Shown here one piece after another: positions 33,662 through 46,500 of a DNA stretch of 64,000 bases. The notes under the pieces were generated by a model, which searched no databases, was not told the origin of the DNA, and saw only the letters and a program-made list of their open reading frames with translations. The stretch lies in the NCBI GenBank assembly GCA_013350335.1, contig CM023540.1:31723175-31787174 (forward strand), read 5' to 3'. How positions within the stretch are numbered: the stretch's first letter is position 1; each line of letters opens with the position of its first letter. The translations under genes and the position numbers were made by a program. The DNA comes from Chimonanthus salicifolius (taxonomy: Eukaryota; Streptophyta; Magnoliopsida; Laurales; Calycanthaceae).

Positions 33662-36600
33662 TGTCACGCCCCGACCCGACCAGTGGGCCCGGAACGCGAC
33701 TGATTTTTTTTTTTTTTTTTTTGAAAGGAAAGTAAACTAATCCACAAGCACTCTTACTGGGCCGGATCAACAGTTAGGCCCAGCGGTTACACATCAGCCC
33801 GCTAAGAGGACTCAAACATGTACCATAAGCATGCCCCATAGACATAGCAAAACAACACAACAACATCCATTAATGATAAGATCAACAAATATTAACATTG
33901 ATAAATCAATCCATAACATCGTCTCAAATGGCAACATAGCCGATTACAAAAGTCAAATACAAATTAAGTACCACATCCGGTACTTAATACAAAAATAACG
34001 GTTCCGAGAACCAACAGAAAGAGATCAGGGCATTCCGCTCCGGGGGAATCCCAAACACTGCCTTGGCTCAAACGCCCTAAGTTTGAAAGAGAGGGTCCTC
34101 CTCCTCGGGTTCATCGCCTGAAAGGTGAGTGGTGTGAGCTAACTAGCCCAGTGAAGGATAATTAACAGTGCACATTAAGCAAATAGTAAAACAGGTTAAC
34201 AACAGTTAATATCACATGCTTGATAACAGTAAGCATAATCTCAAATAAGATAATAACATCATCAACTATCAATCACTGCCATTATCCACCGTAACGCCTG
34301 CCGACTACACTGAGACCAGTATTAAGTCCCGACACGGTCAAAATACATCCTTGCAAGTACATCTCCGGCTCTTAAACTTAGCCGATACTGACACCCTCAA
34401 GTCAGCAACTGACGACAGCATGGTCCGCCCATGGTCCAGTAGACATAAACCATCTCTCATATGGCCGATATTGGTTCAATAGCCCAGGTACGTGGAAGCA
34501 GTCTTACATACACATACGGTCAACACCGTAATATCAAATCATCACAGCACTCTTACCATAGTGCATCATATATAGGCACATGAGTGGGTTCATCAAAACC
34601 GAAACCACTCATTGCTCAAAATAACACCTGTTTACAAAATCTGCAGAGTTAAGTTCCCTCACCGTGATTGTGTGGTTTCGCGGTCTCTGTCAAACAACAT
34701 ACAAGTGCTCAATCAATATACATAACAAATACGTACATATACGTAGGATTTGGAAATCATATATTTTCCTACAAAATATTCGGGTTTAATGGAATGAGTC
34801 TCCTATTTGGTTTCTATCCTCTTTAAATCATCCACAAGATAATAATATAATAAACATAAGGGGCTCAGTCCAAACTCATATTGTCTTCTGGGCATTGACC
34901 AGATTGACTTATTGAGTAAGGTCTAGATCCTCGGGTCACTTCTCGGTTGTCTTCTGGATAGGACCAGAGCTGACATTTTGAGTAGGCCTCGAGGTCACTC
35001 AGTGCCCGACTATAGTGTCGTCCTGAAAGTGAATCACTCAGTTCCCGACTAGTGTCGGACTGAAAGCGTATACAATAGTATTTACAAAATAATAAGAGAA
35101 AAAAAAGGGTTAGTACATTTTTAATTAACAAGGGGGGTATAAATCATCACAAATAATCAAACACATTAGATAAATAATAATCAAGATTAAAACTGTCATC
35201 AAACAATATTTTATTATTTTTCAAAACAGTGTTCCTCGGAACATTACTTCGGAACTTGGGTCAGTGGCTTCGGATCATCCGAACCACACAAAACTGAGTC
35301 TCAGGCCTCGGAACTTGAGGCCTGACTTCGGATCGTCCGAAGACTGAGTCTCGGACCGTCCGAAGGCCAGAAAACAGAAAAACAGAAGTCTCGTGGGTCT
35401 GCAGATCTCGGAACATCCGAATACAGGTTCGGACCTTCCGAGGATGCTCGGTCCTTCCGAGCTGGCTCGGTCCTTCCGAAGTGGGTCTGGCTCACCTCGG
35501 GCGAACTGGGCTTCGGGTTGAAGCTCGGAACGTCCGAGGGTCACTGCTCGGACCGTCCGAACGTTCGGACTGTCCGAAGATCGGCTCTCGGACCTTCCGA
35601 GAGTCGTCTTCTCCGACTGTCTGCAACAGCAGACAGTCACGGCGGAAAACAGGTGAAATGCGATTCCAGAAAGGGAGGGCTTCCTGGATTCGTTTTTCAC
35701 ATCCGTCTGGTCTGATGGACTCCTCTGGGAGTCCTCTTTCCATAGGGATTGGTTTGGAGCTCAAAAGCTCAAAGGGTCATCTGATTTTAACAGTGAAAGC
35801 TCACGGGTACAAGAAACCCATGGTTTTTCTTAAAACTTAAAACAGGTTTTTCTCCATCAAAACAGGGTCAAAATCGGTTTTGTTTGATTCTAAATCGGTT
35901 AGAATTTAAAAAGGAATACAATGGATACCTTGGTTTCGATTCCTGGGTTGAAATTTGGATTTTTGGAGAATCTTCCTCTAAGCTCACTGTTACTTAAAAA
36001 CAGCAGCTTAAACAGAGAGTTTCTGTCTGAAGGTTTCTCGGTCTTGGTTGGAAAATCAGATAACAGAACAGAGAGGGAGAAGAGAAATGCAAAGGATTTG
36101 CTGGGAGTTGAAACCGATCCAAGAGGCTTGAATTTATAGGAAATTCAGCTCAAGAGAGACGCCGGAAATCAGCTGCACAATTAGCAGCAGCGATGGGACG
36201 GGACGGCCAGTACTCATGATTCAACGGTAAGGAGGGCCGGAAAACTTGCTGCTCGATGGGATGAGACGGAAGATCTCAATGATGGCCGGAAATCCGGCCG
36301 AACGGTCGTGCACGCCTGCATGGCGTAGGCAGGAAAATCCTGCAGTTTGCAGATCAGCCCTCTGAAGATTTTTTATAATTGCAGAAAGGTACTCAGATTA
36401 ATAAAAACTGATTTTTGAACTAAGAGTAATAAATTTAAAACTCCAAAATCAGATCCATCCTTACAGATGGGTTGGGTTTTTAAAACTTAGGTTACCATAA
36501 AAATTTCGTGAATTATCTCTCACTAAAAACCCTTGATTTAAACAAAAATCATATTTTATCCATAATTGCTTAATTAAACAAATGTAAAAATAACTAATTT

Positions 36601-37026
36601 GTAAATCTTATTTTGAGATGAAATGAAATATCTAGATCAATATCAAAATGGTCTAACACCCAATATCATTTTCAAAATTTATCTCTTACCCGAAATTAAA
36701 AATAATTAAAACTCTCTTTCGGGCGATAAAAATATCATTTTCTGAAAACTAAATTCATTTTAAACTTAGAAATGCAAATTATTCCATAAGGAGAGTATTA
36801 TCAATCAAAAATAATCACCAATTCACACAATTTAGAGAAATAATCACAACATGTGGTAAATTACCAAAATACCCCTCCAGCTGGACGGGCTGGATCTCTG
36901 AGCTCACGAGCTCGGATTGGGCCAAACTTTGGGCTTTCCCCAAAGCCCTGACTGAAAACCTCGAGATCATCCGGTTAAAACACGAAATTTAGCTAAGACA
37001 TGCTTAAATCGGGGCAGGGTATTACA
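33662..37026 (-). repeat. 5' LTR of the chromovirus (3365 bp)
   Basis: The promoter-bearing LTR (TATA on minus at 36132-36139) has TG...CA termini. See the 3' LTR entry for the three differences between the pair. Several short open frames in it are identical in both LTRs, but they look like chance frames over the TCGGA array and are not annotated. Confidence 0.97.
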
Positions 37027-37031
37027 CATTC

Positions 37032-38055
37032 ACCCTAAAAAATAAATCTCCTTCATCCTAATTTATCTATCTGTGTTTTTTTTTATTTTCCAATATTCTA
37101 CTCCATAGAGCACTATAGGTCTAACAATTGTTTTAATAAAGTTTTATCTTTTAAGTGACATGGGACTCTTTTATAAAAAAAAAAACTCTGGTAGCTTGTT
37201 TATATATAACAAATGCGTTAATAAGTTATTTCTAATTTTAATCAAATCACCCTCTTTATTTTCTATTCCACTAAACTTATACTTTATATATTTTGTTTTT
37301 ATTCTACTAATTTTTAGATTAATTGTTTTAAACTTTCTTTAAGATATGAACTTAGTATTAAGTTATTATTTTATTTCACTAATTGAAATAAATATCATTT
37401 ACATAAAGCATGAACCACAACACTTCATCTTAGATTCATGTTATAAGGTTACACATGATTTATACAGATAGATTTTTTACTAGTAATTAATACAATAGAT
37501 ACAAGCTTAATGTAAATTCTTAGTGTTATGGTGAAGTATCTCATAACTAAAATTTAGGAAAATGACTTTTTTAGCCAATGCTAAGATGGTGATTAATTTT
37601 AATGTATTTTAATTGAAATGTTAATTATCATTGTTATCCCTATATTTTTTTAGTTGTGAATATATAATTCTAGATTTAGTTTAATGGGACTTGGACTCTT
37701 CATGGGATTAAATCTGGCTCGGGTCTAATCTAAATCTGTTGCAAATGAACGAGTTTGAACATGTATATTTGATTGACAGTGGACTCAATCTCATTTTTTT
37801 TCCATTTAAATGAATATGTGGGCTCAAGTTTTAGATTAACTCTATGAAAACTTGTCAAGCTTTTTAACCTATTTAAACAACTTGAAGTTATATAATTAAA
37901 TATGTTGTTGTTCTATTAGACCACATGTACATAATGCAATTCTCTATGCTAAAAGTATAATTATCTTACTAAAATTTGAAATTATATCTTAATATAGATT
38001 CTACACTTTGTTCAATTGGGGTGTGAAATTATGCATAAAGTGGATTTCAGACTCT

Positions 38056-38119
<64 letters not shown>

Positions 38120-38842
38120 AATTTATGCATGGGAAATCGCAGGATATCCCGCATAAAATCCCCACGAGTGAATCATTAGTTCATTACCCTTAGGACACAC
38201 TAACTACATAAAAACTACAACAACTCAAACTTTTTAATCATTTTAAATGAGCCAAGATGCATCAGATTGAGATTTGACAGTCAAGCCCAGCTTGAACGGG
38301 ATAACTTTAATATAATTTGATGGCTCAATATATTATCTTAAACTACCACAACAAATTATAGAACTCCCTCTTTGATTTAAAGTATATAGATTTTTTTTAA
38401 CATGAATATCTTCACTCTACTCTACATTCGAAGTGAGACTAATCCCACAAGCATTTGTAAATCTCTCAATCACACGTTGATAAATCGATTATACAATAAT
38501 TTCCTGAAAAATTGTCCAAAAGAGTTTGAAAGTGAATCAAATCGAAGACTTAAAAATTTCTTTACCGTTGTGCCAATCCTTAGATAAATCTTTCTAAGTG
38601 AGGTCCTTCTCCTCCTCATCATCATTCAATCAAATCAAATTCATGTCTATAATTTAAAACAAGTTTTACAAAAATAATTACTTATTTATATTAAATCCAA
38701 TTCTTAATAAATATTTTTTACCAAAATATTTATTACTAATACTTGTCACTCCCCATCTCTTTCTTCCAACACTCGACCTTCCTTCTCTATCTTATCCCAT
38801 CGTGGAATAAGCTCTTCTCGATTTTGATCGTTTCTTGTATCG
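37032..38842. other. Upstream region of the CPBP protease gene
   Basis: AT-rich spacer with the AT microsatellite at 38059-38116. The last 100 bp (about 38740-38842) are CT-rich and look like a 5' leader. No gene is seen. Confidence 0.5.
38059..38116. repeat. (AT)n microsatellite, 58 bp
   Basis: Pure AT alternation, about 29 units, roughly 0.7 kb upstream of the protease start codon. Confidence 0.95.
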
Positions 38843-41800
38843 ATGACGATGATTTCGACGGTTTCTTCGTCTCTGCTTCAATCCTCCCTTCTCAATCTCT
38901 CTCCCATTCTAAAAATCTCTTCTTCCCCAACTCTCTCCAAAGCAAATCATGCATTTATCCTCTGCAAGCGACAAAGTTTCTTCCATGTTCGCCCCTCCAT
39001 TCTCGAAACAAAGGGAATTACTACCCAGTTTGGAAACAAGAAGACCTCTCAATTCCCAGTTCCAGTAAGAGGGTTGGATTTTCTCTGCTTTTACGACGCC
39101 AAGCAAAAATCTCAAAGTAATCTCCCAGAAAAGGTAGTTACTATTGTTTTATTGAGCTTAAACTTACACTGTTTTTCTGTGAAATTATCCGTTCTAAGTC
39201 GTTTGTTATGAACTAGATGCCTAACTTTTTATAAGGTTTATTTTGGCAAGCCATAAAGGTCACAGTTACCATTTTGTCCTTCCATCTTTTCGTGTTTTTT
39301 GACCGAGCGATCAGACAGTTTCGTTTTTCTACGTATAAATAATCGATCGATTGAATAGGCAGTTCATTTTACGTTCATCGGATCGATCTTATATTTATAA
39401 ACAATCGACCGATTGATCCTTTGAAATCGTCGGATGGATCTTCACCAAGAGGTCAACTGTAAAGGGTTTGTCGAAGAATGCTGGAGTAAATGTGGTTGTA
39501 ATAAACAATGCAGAAATCGTGTGGGTCAACCATGCAAGAGCTCATTCACATTGCTTGTCATGGTACACACAAGATGCATTGAGAGTGCTAGATATAATTC
39601 TTAGGCAAATATACACTAAGAATAGTATGCTCCTATGTTTAGTTCAATTTTTCAAAACATCTACCTTTGCTTGATTTTCTTGTCATGGTACACACAAGAT
39701 GTATTGAGAGTGTTAGATATAATTCTTAGGTAAATATACGCTAAGAATAGTATGCTCCTATGTTGAGCCCAATTTTTCAAAACATCTACCTTTGCTTGAT
39801 TTTCTTGTCATGGTACACACAAGATGCATTGAGAGTGCTAGATATAATTCTTGGGCAAATATACCCTAAGAATAGTATGCTCCTATGTTGATCCCAATTT
39901 TTCAAAGCATCCACTTTTACTTGATTTTCTTGTCATCGAACACACAGGATGGCCTTGAGAGTACTCGATCTTATACTTATAAACAATCAACTGATTGATC
40001 CTTTGTGATCGTCCGATTGATCCTTTACAGTCGACCTCTTAGTGAAGATAGATTGGACTATCACAAAGGATCAATCAGTTGATTGTTTATACGTATAAGA
40101 TCGATTGGACGAAGGAAAAATGAACTGTCTGTTCAATCGGACGATTGTACATTCGTATAAGATTGATCGGACGAAGGAAAAATGAACTGTCTGTTCGTTC
40201 GGTCGAGAAAACAGGGAAAGACGGAAGGGCAAAATTGTCATTTCACCCCTAAAAACGAAATGCGGTGTCTGCTGGCAGAAAATGGGGGTGTCTATATGGC
40301 TTGCCTCTATTTTAGATTATTAGAAATTTAGAATGACTTCTCTTGAAAGATCTGCCTTTGAATGGAAAGCGTGACAAATTTTTACTTGAAAAATTCTTTC
40401 TATGTATGATTTTAAAGTTTACGAAGTTCTAGCTATCAAAACGAAGTGTATCACAAAATGATTTCAAATTGGGTACTAAATCCAATTCATGGGATAACAA
40501 TGACTGTAATGGAGAAAAACAATGTGAATACCATAGTTCAAAACTTGAAACTTTACTCAAAATCCTATCGAATTGAGTAAACTTGGAATGACTTGCCCAA
40601 TTTTTTTTTTTTTTCCTTGAGTTTTTAAACTATGGTGAATACATGCTCAATCAAAAGTTGGTCATCTAGTTCACAACATATAATTTCTCCTTTATTTTCT
40701 CCCTCTTTATCACCCCATGAGCTATATAGAGCCAATTTGAACCCATTTTCAAGATACACTTACCTTTGGATTTAGAATCATAGTTAAAATCATTGTTATC
40801 AAAACCAGATCGAACCGCGGTTCGGTCCTGGCTGGGAACCGTTTTAGGGTCAAAACTGCAGAAAACCGGTATAGACAGTTTTCTGCGATTTTGAAAGTAA
40901 AACCGTGAGCCTCGAACTGCAGCTCACAAAATTTGAATTTTTTTTTTTTTTTTTTCCCCTTCAAAATATAAAGAATTAATATTAAAAAATGAATATATTT
41001 GAAATATAAAGGTTTATTACCATTTCTATCCCATATCTTTCATCGTTTTGATATATTACTCAGAGTTTGAATGTTATTTTTAATATTTATATTAATGTTA
41101 TTTGTAAAAGGTGTGTTACTTAATGTTATATGTAATATTTATATTGTATTACTACTTGTCCGGTTTTGACCGCGGCTGAACCCAAAATGCCTCGAAGACT
41201 GTTCGTTAGATGGTTCGGTTCTGATAACATTGGTTAAAATGACTTGTTCAAGTTGAAATTTGGCACACTTCCTATAATGAGTAGATTTTTTAAACTGACT
41301 TATTTTTATCATCTAAAATAAGCTTTACAAAAAATTGGTATCTGTTTCACTATGTTAGTTTCTCTGCAGTTGTAAGGCCTGTGTCACAGTATGTGATCAT
41401 TTCTCCCTTTTTTTGGGGTAAACTCTTTTTCTTTTTGAATTTTTTTATTAATAAATTTTATGATTACAAAAGGAAAGTGCTAGAAGTGCTGGTTGTTAAA
41501 TGTCATCGGATGGTAATAACATGTGGTATATTTATGGATAACATTGAAAGGAGAGTATGCGGGTTTACATTGAGAAATTTTCCGTGGTGAACTGGGTAGG
41601 TAACATTTTAGAGAGATAACTTTAGACGATGAGGATGAACGGGTTTGAAAGATCTATAGTTGTATATGGAGAGTGCAAAAAATCAACTTGATTAAGTTCT
41701 TCTGAGTATGGTTAGAAATGCTACTGAATTTTAACCATTGATATGGCTTGTGTAACCCAACGGCAAGTGTATCTTGTAATGGTTTCAAATTGGATGTGTC

Positions 41801-43516
41801 CAATTCATTATAAATATGAGTATGAAACCATGAAAACGTGAGTTATTATCTGTTGTGTACTGGTAGTCTGGTACATTGTGAACTGGATGATTAACATTTC
41901 ATAGGGCTTGGGTCTATCCTTGAATAAGAAGTGTGACAAAATTTAACTGGAGAAATCATTCGAAGTATGATCTAAATGGCTACAAAGTCCTAACCACCCT
42001 TATCATTTGAGCTTAATCAACAGTGAATGTCTCTCGAAATAAGTTCAAATTGGGTATATCTAATTCATTGGATGGAAATGGGTGAGAACAACAATGTAAT
42101 TATGGGCCCCATAACAAATTAGTATCTGGCTTGCTGCAAACTGGTGTACATTGCATAATTTCTCATGTAAATGTAGGCTCCACCAAGAATTAGTTATCTG
42201 GCTCACAGTGGATAATTTCTTGAATTTATAAGCTTATCTATAATCAGCCTATACTAATTTTGGTGGCCGTTCTATAAGAAAAGTTAGAAATGGACAATCA
42301 AAATGAGAGGCACTTTCCACCATTCAATTTTTAACCATTAGAAAAGTTGACTAGTAGAGTTGAACAAAACTGATTTTTGGGAGCATGTCAATTCTTTTGT
42401 TAAATGAGAATTTCATGGAAAATGAAAGCAGCTTGAGCTCTATTATTGTGTAGGAGGATTCAACATTGGACTGGGCTGTCTTAAAAAGATGGGAGGTGCC
42501 ATGGGAATGGCAAACAGTTGTTCTCACCATGTTTGCATGTGGAATAAGGTGCCTTACTTCTATGCTTTAATCATCTCTGCGCTGGCCATTTTCATATTGA
42601 GTCATCATATCATACTTGCTTCAACTTCATGGTTCTTTTGTTTGTGAGCACATTTACATTCCATGGCCATGATGTCGTATGTATGCCTGGTATTTGTGTT
42701 AGCCAGGAGGAATTTCTAAGAGGGCATACTTGTTGCATATTTACATATACTAATGTTGTCTAGAGAGGGATATAAAATGGGTTCTTATCATGATTTTCGA
42801 ACTCAGCTCAGACCAAGTCATACCGCCTGATGTGTGTGGGTTGCAGCCAAGAGCAGACTATTTTAAATGTCTTTCTCACGAAACTAAATGTATACAACTC
42901 TATTCTATATAGCTTTATATTCTACTTTTATAATTGTCTGCATTTGGGTTATCTAAAAAATCATTAAGAATGAATTTTCTCAATTTTTTGTGTAATTCTT
43001 CTAAGGCACCTTTTTATATATTTTAAAAACTCCATTGGAATAAACATGCTATTGTCGTAGGACCAATATATCAGTTACATGAATGTTTTGGCTGTGGACA
43101 ATACTAAGTCAGACAGGGAGTTTTAAAACTATGTTTTTTATATTTTTATATATTTTTTTAGGGCTATTCTCTTATATTTGGCATTCTTGTGGCTAGACTC
43201 ATGTGTTAATTGCAACTGATGAAGTATCTTACATGGAAACCACAGCCCACCCTGGCATTTTTTTTGAAAACCAGTTTTGGGCCCCATAATGATCAAGTTT
43301 ATTACATTTACTCGATTGCCTATAACAGTACTACAATAGCACTATCTACCTCTATATCCTCATGAAACTGTTATGTAATGACTGTTTAAAAGCCATGATA
43401 GAGACTGGTGTGGATGGAGAGATCCCATTTCACAATAAAATCAATTTATTCCATCTATTTGTGGTTGGTTTTCTAAGTCTACTTTCGACTCAACCTTGTT
43501 GAAAATCATGTTTTTT

Positions 43517-43562
<46 letters not shown>

Positions 43563-46500
43563 CCAAGTCCTTGGTGGCCTGCCATCTCTTGGTATTTTCT
43601 GATGTAACTCTGATAATTTGACTGGTGTAAATGGAGTATATCTCAAAAACTTCACAAATTGGGCTATTCAGATGTATCATTCTCCTGTTGAATTTGGGTC
43701 CTGAAGTATTTTCCAGTTAATATTCCATCTGGTGCTACCAATCGAGATGGTTGGATGGTCTCATCAGGATCATAATTGTGTTATACCTTCCACAATGATG
43801 GGCATATCGATTGGGACAGATTGAATATGTACCCCATCTACACTTTACGTTGGTTGAATAGCCACAAAGTGTTGCGTTGTGGAAGATTTTGGTGGTTTCA
43901 ACTTTCAAGTTACTAATGGGAGAGTTTAGCTCCCATCAGATATCACCATTACTGATTGTTTGTCCATTCTACTCTAGCAATATTGTTCTTTGAAACTTGG
44001 AATGAAACTGAGGTTGTTGAGGCAGTTTTGTTTTGACAGGATTGGTGGAGGCATCAGTTACATCATATCTAGGGATTCAAATTATAAATCTGAGTTCAGA
44101 TGAGAAGGCAGAAATACTCTTTGCAGACCAGTTGTATGAATTAACTTCCTCAATTCCTTCTGCTACAATGCATGTTTTCATGTATTCTCTGTTTTTTATT
44201 GAGTTTCATTTGTTCAAATCTGAAGGTGTGGAAATGGGTGTGTCAGCTTCTTTAAATATGCTTCTATTGTTTCTGCAGCATTGTAACTGCAGTTATTCTT
44301 GGAGTTATATATGGTCTTACAAAATCTTTCCGACCACTTCCAGATGATATTTTTTGTTACAGTAAGCTACGTGAAACTTTTTCTACTTAATTTTTGGTTC
44401 TTTTACTTGTCTCGTCCACTATTAGTACAGCTAATTTCGTACTGCAGTAATATTCTCCATAATATTCCAATCTTACGTTCATTATGATAATGAATGGAAG
44501 CTCATGATGCTGTTGTAACTCCTTGTTAGTTTTCCAAGGTTTTATCTGGTTATTGAAAAGACTGCTTGTATTGATGGTCATTGAAATATCAGTATGGTCG
44601 AGTAGAAGTTGCAAATTGGTTTAGATAATTCAAGGGAATCTCTCTCTCTCTCTCAAGCAAACCCTCAAGGAGTTATTAAATATATCATCCATGTATTTAC
44701 TTGTTCAAGTACTCCAAAAATTCGATAAAGTTCTAGAATCAGTGAATGATTTTTCAATTACTGTTTGAGAAAAAAAAGAAACAGAGTACAGCATGGGCAT
44801 TCTAAACTTAAGATTGAATTAGTGGTTTTCACTCAAGTTTGGATCCTCATAAAGTTCCAATTGAAATTCAAGGTTTTAAATTTGGCTAAAACAAACTTAA
44901 GCCTGAATTGTTAGTTTTACTGTCACGGTTTCCATTTGACCAAGGTTTGGACCCTCATTGAGTTCAAATTGAGATTTGAAAACATGACATGACATTTTCA
45001 ATCTTTAAATCCAATAATTCTTGCTCTAAGTGCTATTTTAACTTTTTCCTGAAAATTGATTTGTTGATGATGCATCTGATGGAATTGTTTCAGAATGGAA
45101 GGAACCATTCAATCTACAGAAAGGCTGGCTTTTGTGGTCTGTGATTGGTATTGTCGGTGCCCTTCTTGCTATAGCATTGACAGGAGCTGCCTTAGCTTTG
45201 TTTAATGGCGAGAGTCCAGAAAGAGAGGTTAGATGCAGTTCCTATCATGCTAGAAGCTTAATTTATGATCTCTTGTTAATTTAAATATGCAGCAGTTACG
45301 GTGTCATCAAAATAACATAATTGCTACAGATCTGATCAGAACTTTAATGTAATTAATAGTTTTGCTATCTACTCACTAAGCCTTCCATAAATTTGTGAAT
45401 ATGCTTTGCTCATCAATGTTTTGGTGAATTTTCTCCATGTGAATAGATGCACTTGCTAATGAGTAACTTGTTCTATTTTTCTAATGAATTTTCTTCTTGA
45501 TTGGGAAGGTAATGAGAAATTTCCTACCTTTTTCTTTTTATGTTGCAATGGTGCTATTATATTTTGGGGTTGAGCTTTTCTTAGTCGTTAGGACATATGA
45601 ACTGTAACTTTGATGCTGTGGATGATCCTGGCTCAGCTAAATGATATCTTTAGGGGAAAAAGGCAAATCATGAAACTGTATGTTGCAGAAGTAGCAGTCT
45701 TACAGGATGCAGTTCTGAAATCTGGATCTCTGAAATTTGCAAAGTATGATTCTCTTTGGCTGGTTAACAAAGAAAATCTGCAATAAGCGTGGATAATACT
45801 ATGATTGCAAGATCTTAGCAAGTTTTCTCACAAGTTGTTCTTTTCCATTTTGATATTGCAGACAAGTAGTCTTGAGTTCGAAAGGCTGAAATTTGAATGT
45901 GTAAATCGAGTTTGCTTACTCCAGAAGAGTGACTGAAAATTTATAATTCGAACCAATGGATGAAGACTATGATTCTGACATTGAACTTGTGAATTGGATT
46001 AAATACTCTTTGTTCCTTTAGAGACCAAATGAGTGAATTATATTCTCTGGATAAAAACACCCTACAGATTAATTTTGATCAGTATCTACTACAGCTTCTA
46101 CAGCTAACTAAAAGACTATGAATAAACCTTGAATTATATTTATCTTTGATACTTTTAATATCATCCATGTATCTTTCTCTCTTTTTTTCCCTATAGTTAG
46201 AGTTTCACTTATATTTTTGAACTGTTTGAGGGTCATTTATTTAGTACAAGATAAAACCTGGACTGAGCAATTTAGTTGTACTTTGCATTTTGAATTGTCT
46301 ATGTAAGATTTGTGTGTGATGTTTCATAAAATTGTTGGTTAATTCAGAAAGATGCACTAGTTCTCTTGCTGCCATTGATTGGGTCATCAAGTATCAGGTA
46401 CTACATCAAAAAACTTAATTTTTTTTTCTTCCTTTAGACTGTGAAATTGCAGGCATCACTTGGAGAAATTTCATTAGAGTTAGCAATGAGAACAAACATG

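Larger units (their letters stand above)
24908..37026 (-). mobile_element. Complete Ty3/gypsy chromovirus LTR retrotransposon (Tekay/Del-like), 12.1 kb
   Basis: Two LTRs with TG...CA ends bound the element. A perfect 5-bp target duplication, CATTC, occurs at 24903-24907 and 37027-37031. Transcription order on the minus strand is: 5' LTR (33662-37026), primer-binding site, accessory zinc-knuckle ORF, gag-pol, polypurine tract, 3' LTR (24908-28271). The domain order protease, RT, RNase H, integrase, chromodomain is that of chromoviruses; the very long LTRs favour the Tekay/Del clade, an inference. No stop, frameshift or deletion was seen, so it may be autonomous. The LTRs are nearly identical, so the insertion is very young. 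Confidence 0.97.

Noticed and set aside
38008..38193. Frames with Tyr-Ile runs over AT microsatellites (also near 43520, 50312 and 55925)
   Set aside because: Pure AT repeat translation without start context, splice sites or conservation.
39554..39965. Regular direct repeats that might suggest a CRISPR array
   Set aside because: The 125-bp units are contiguous with no spacers, lie in a plant intron, and sit inside a transposon.
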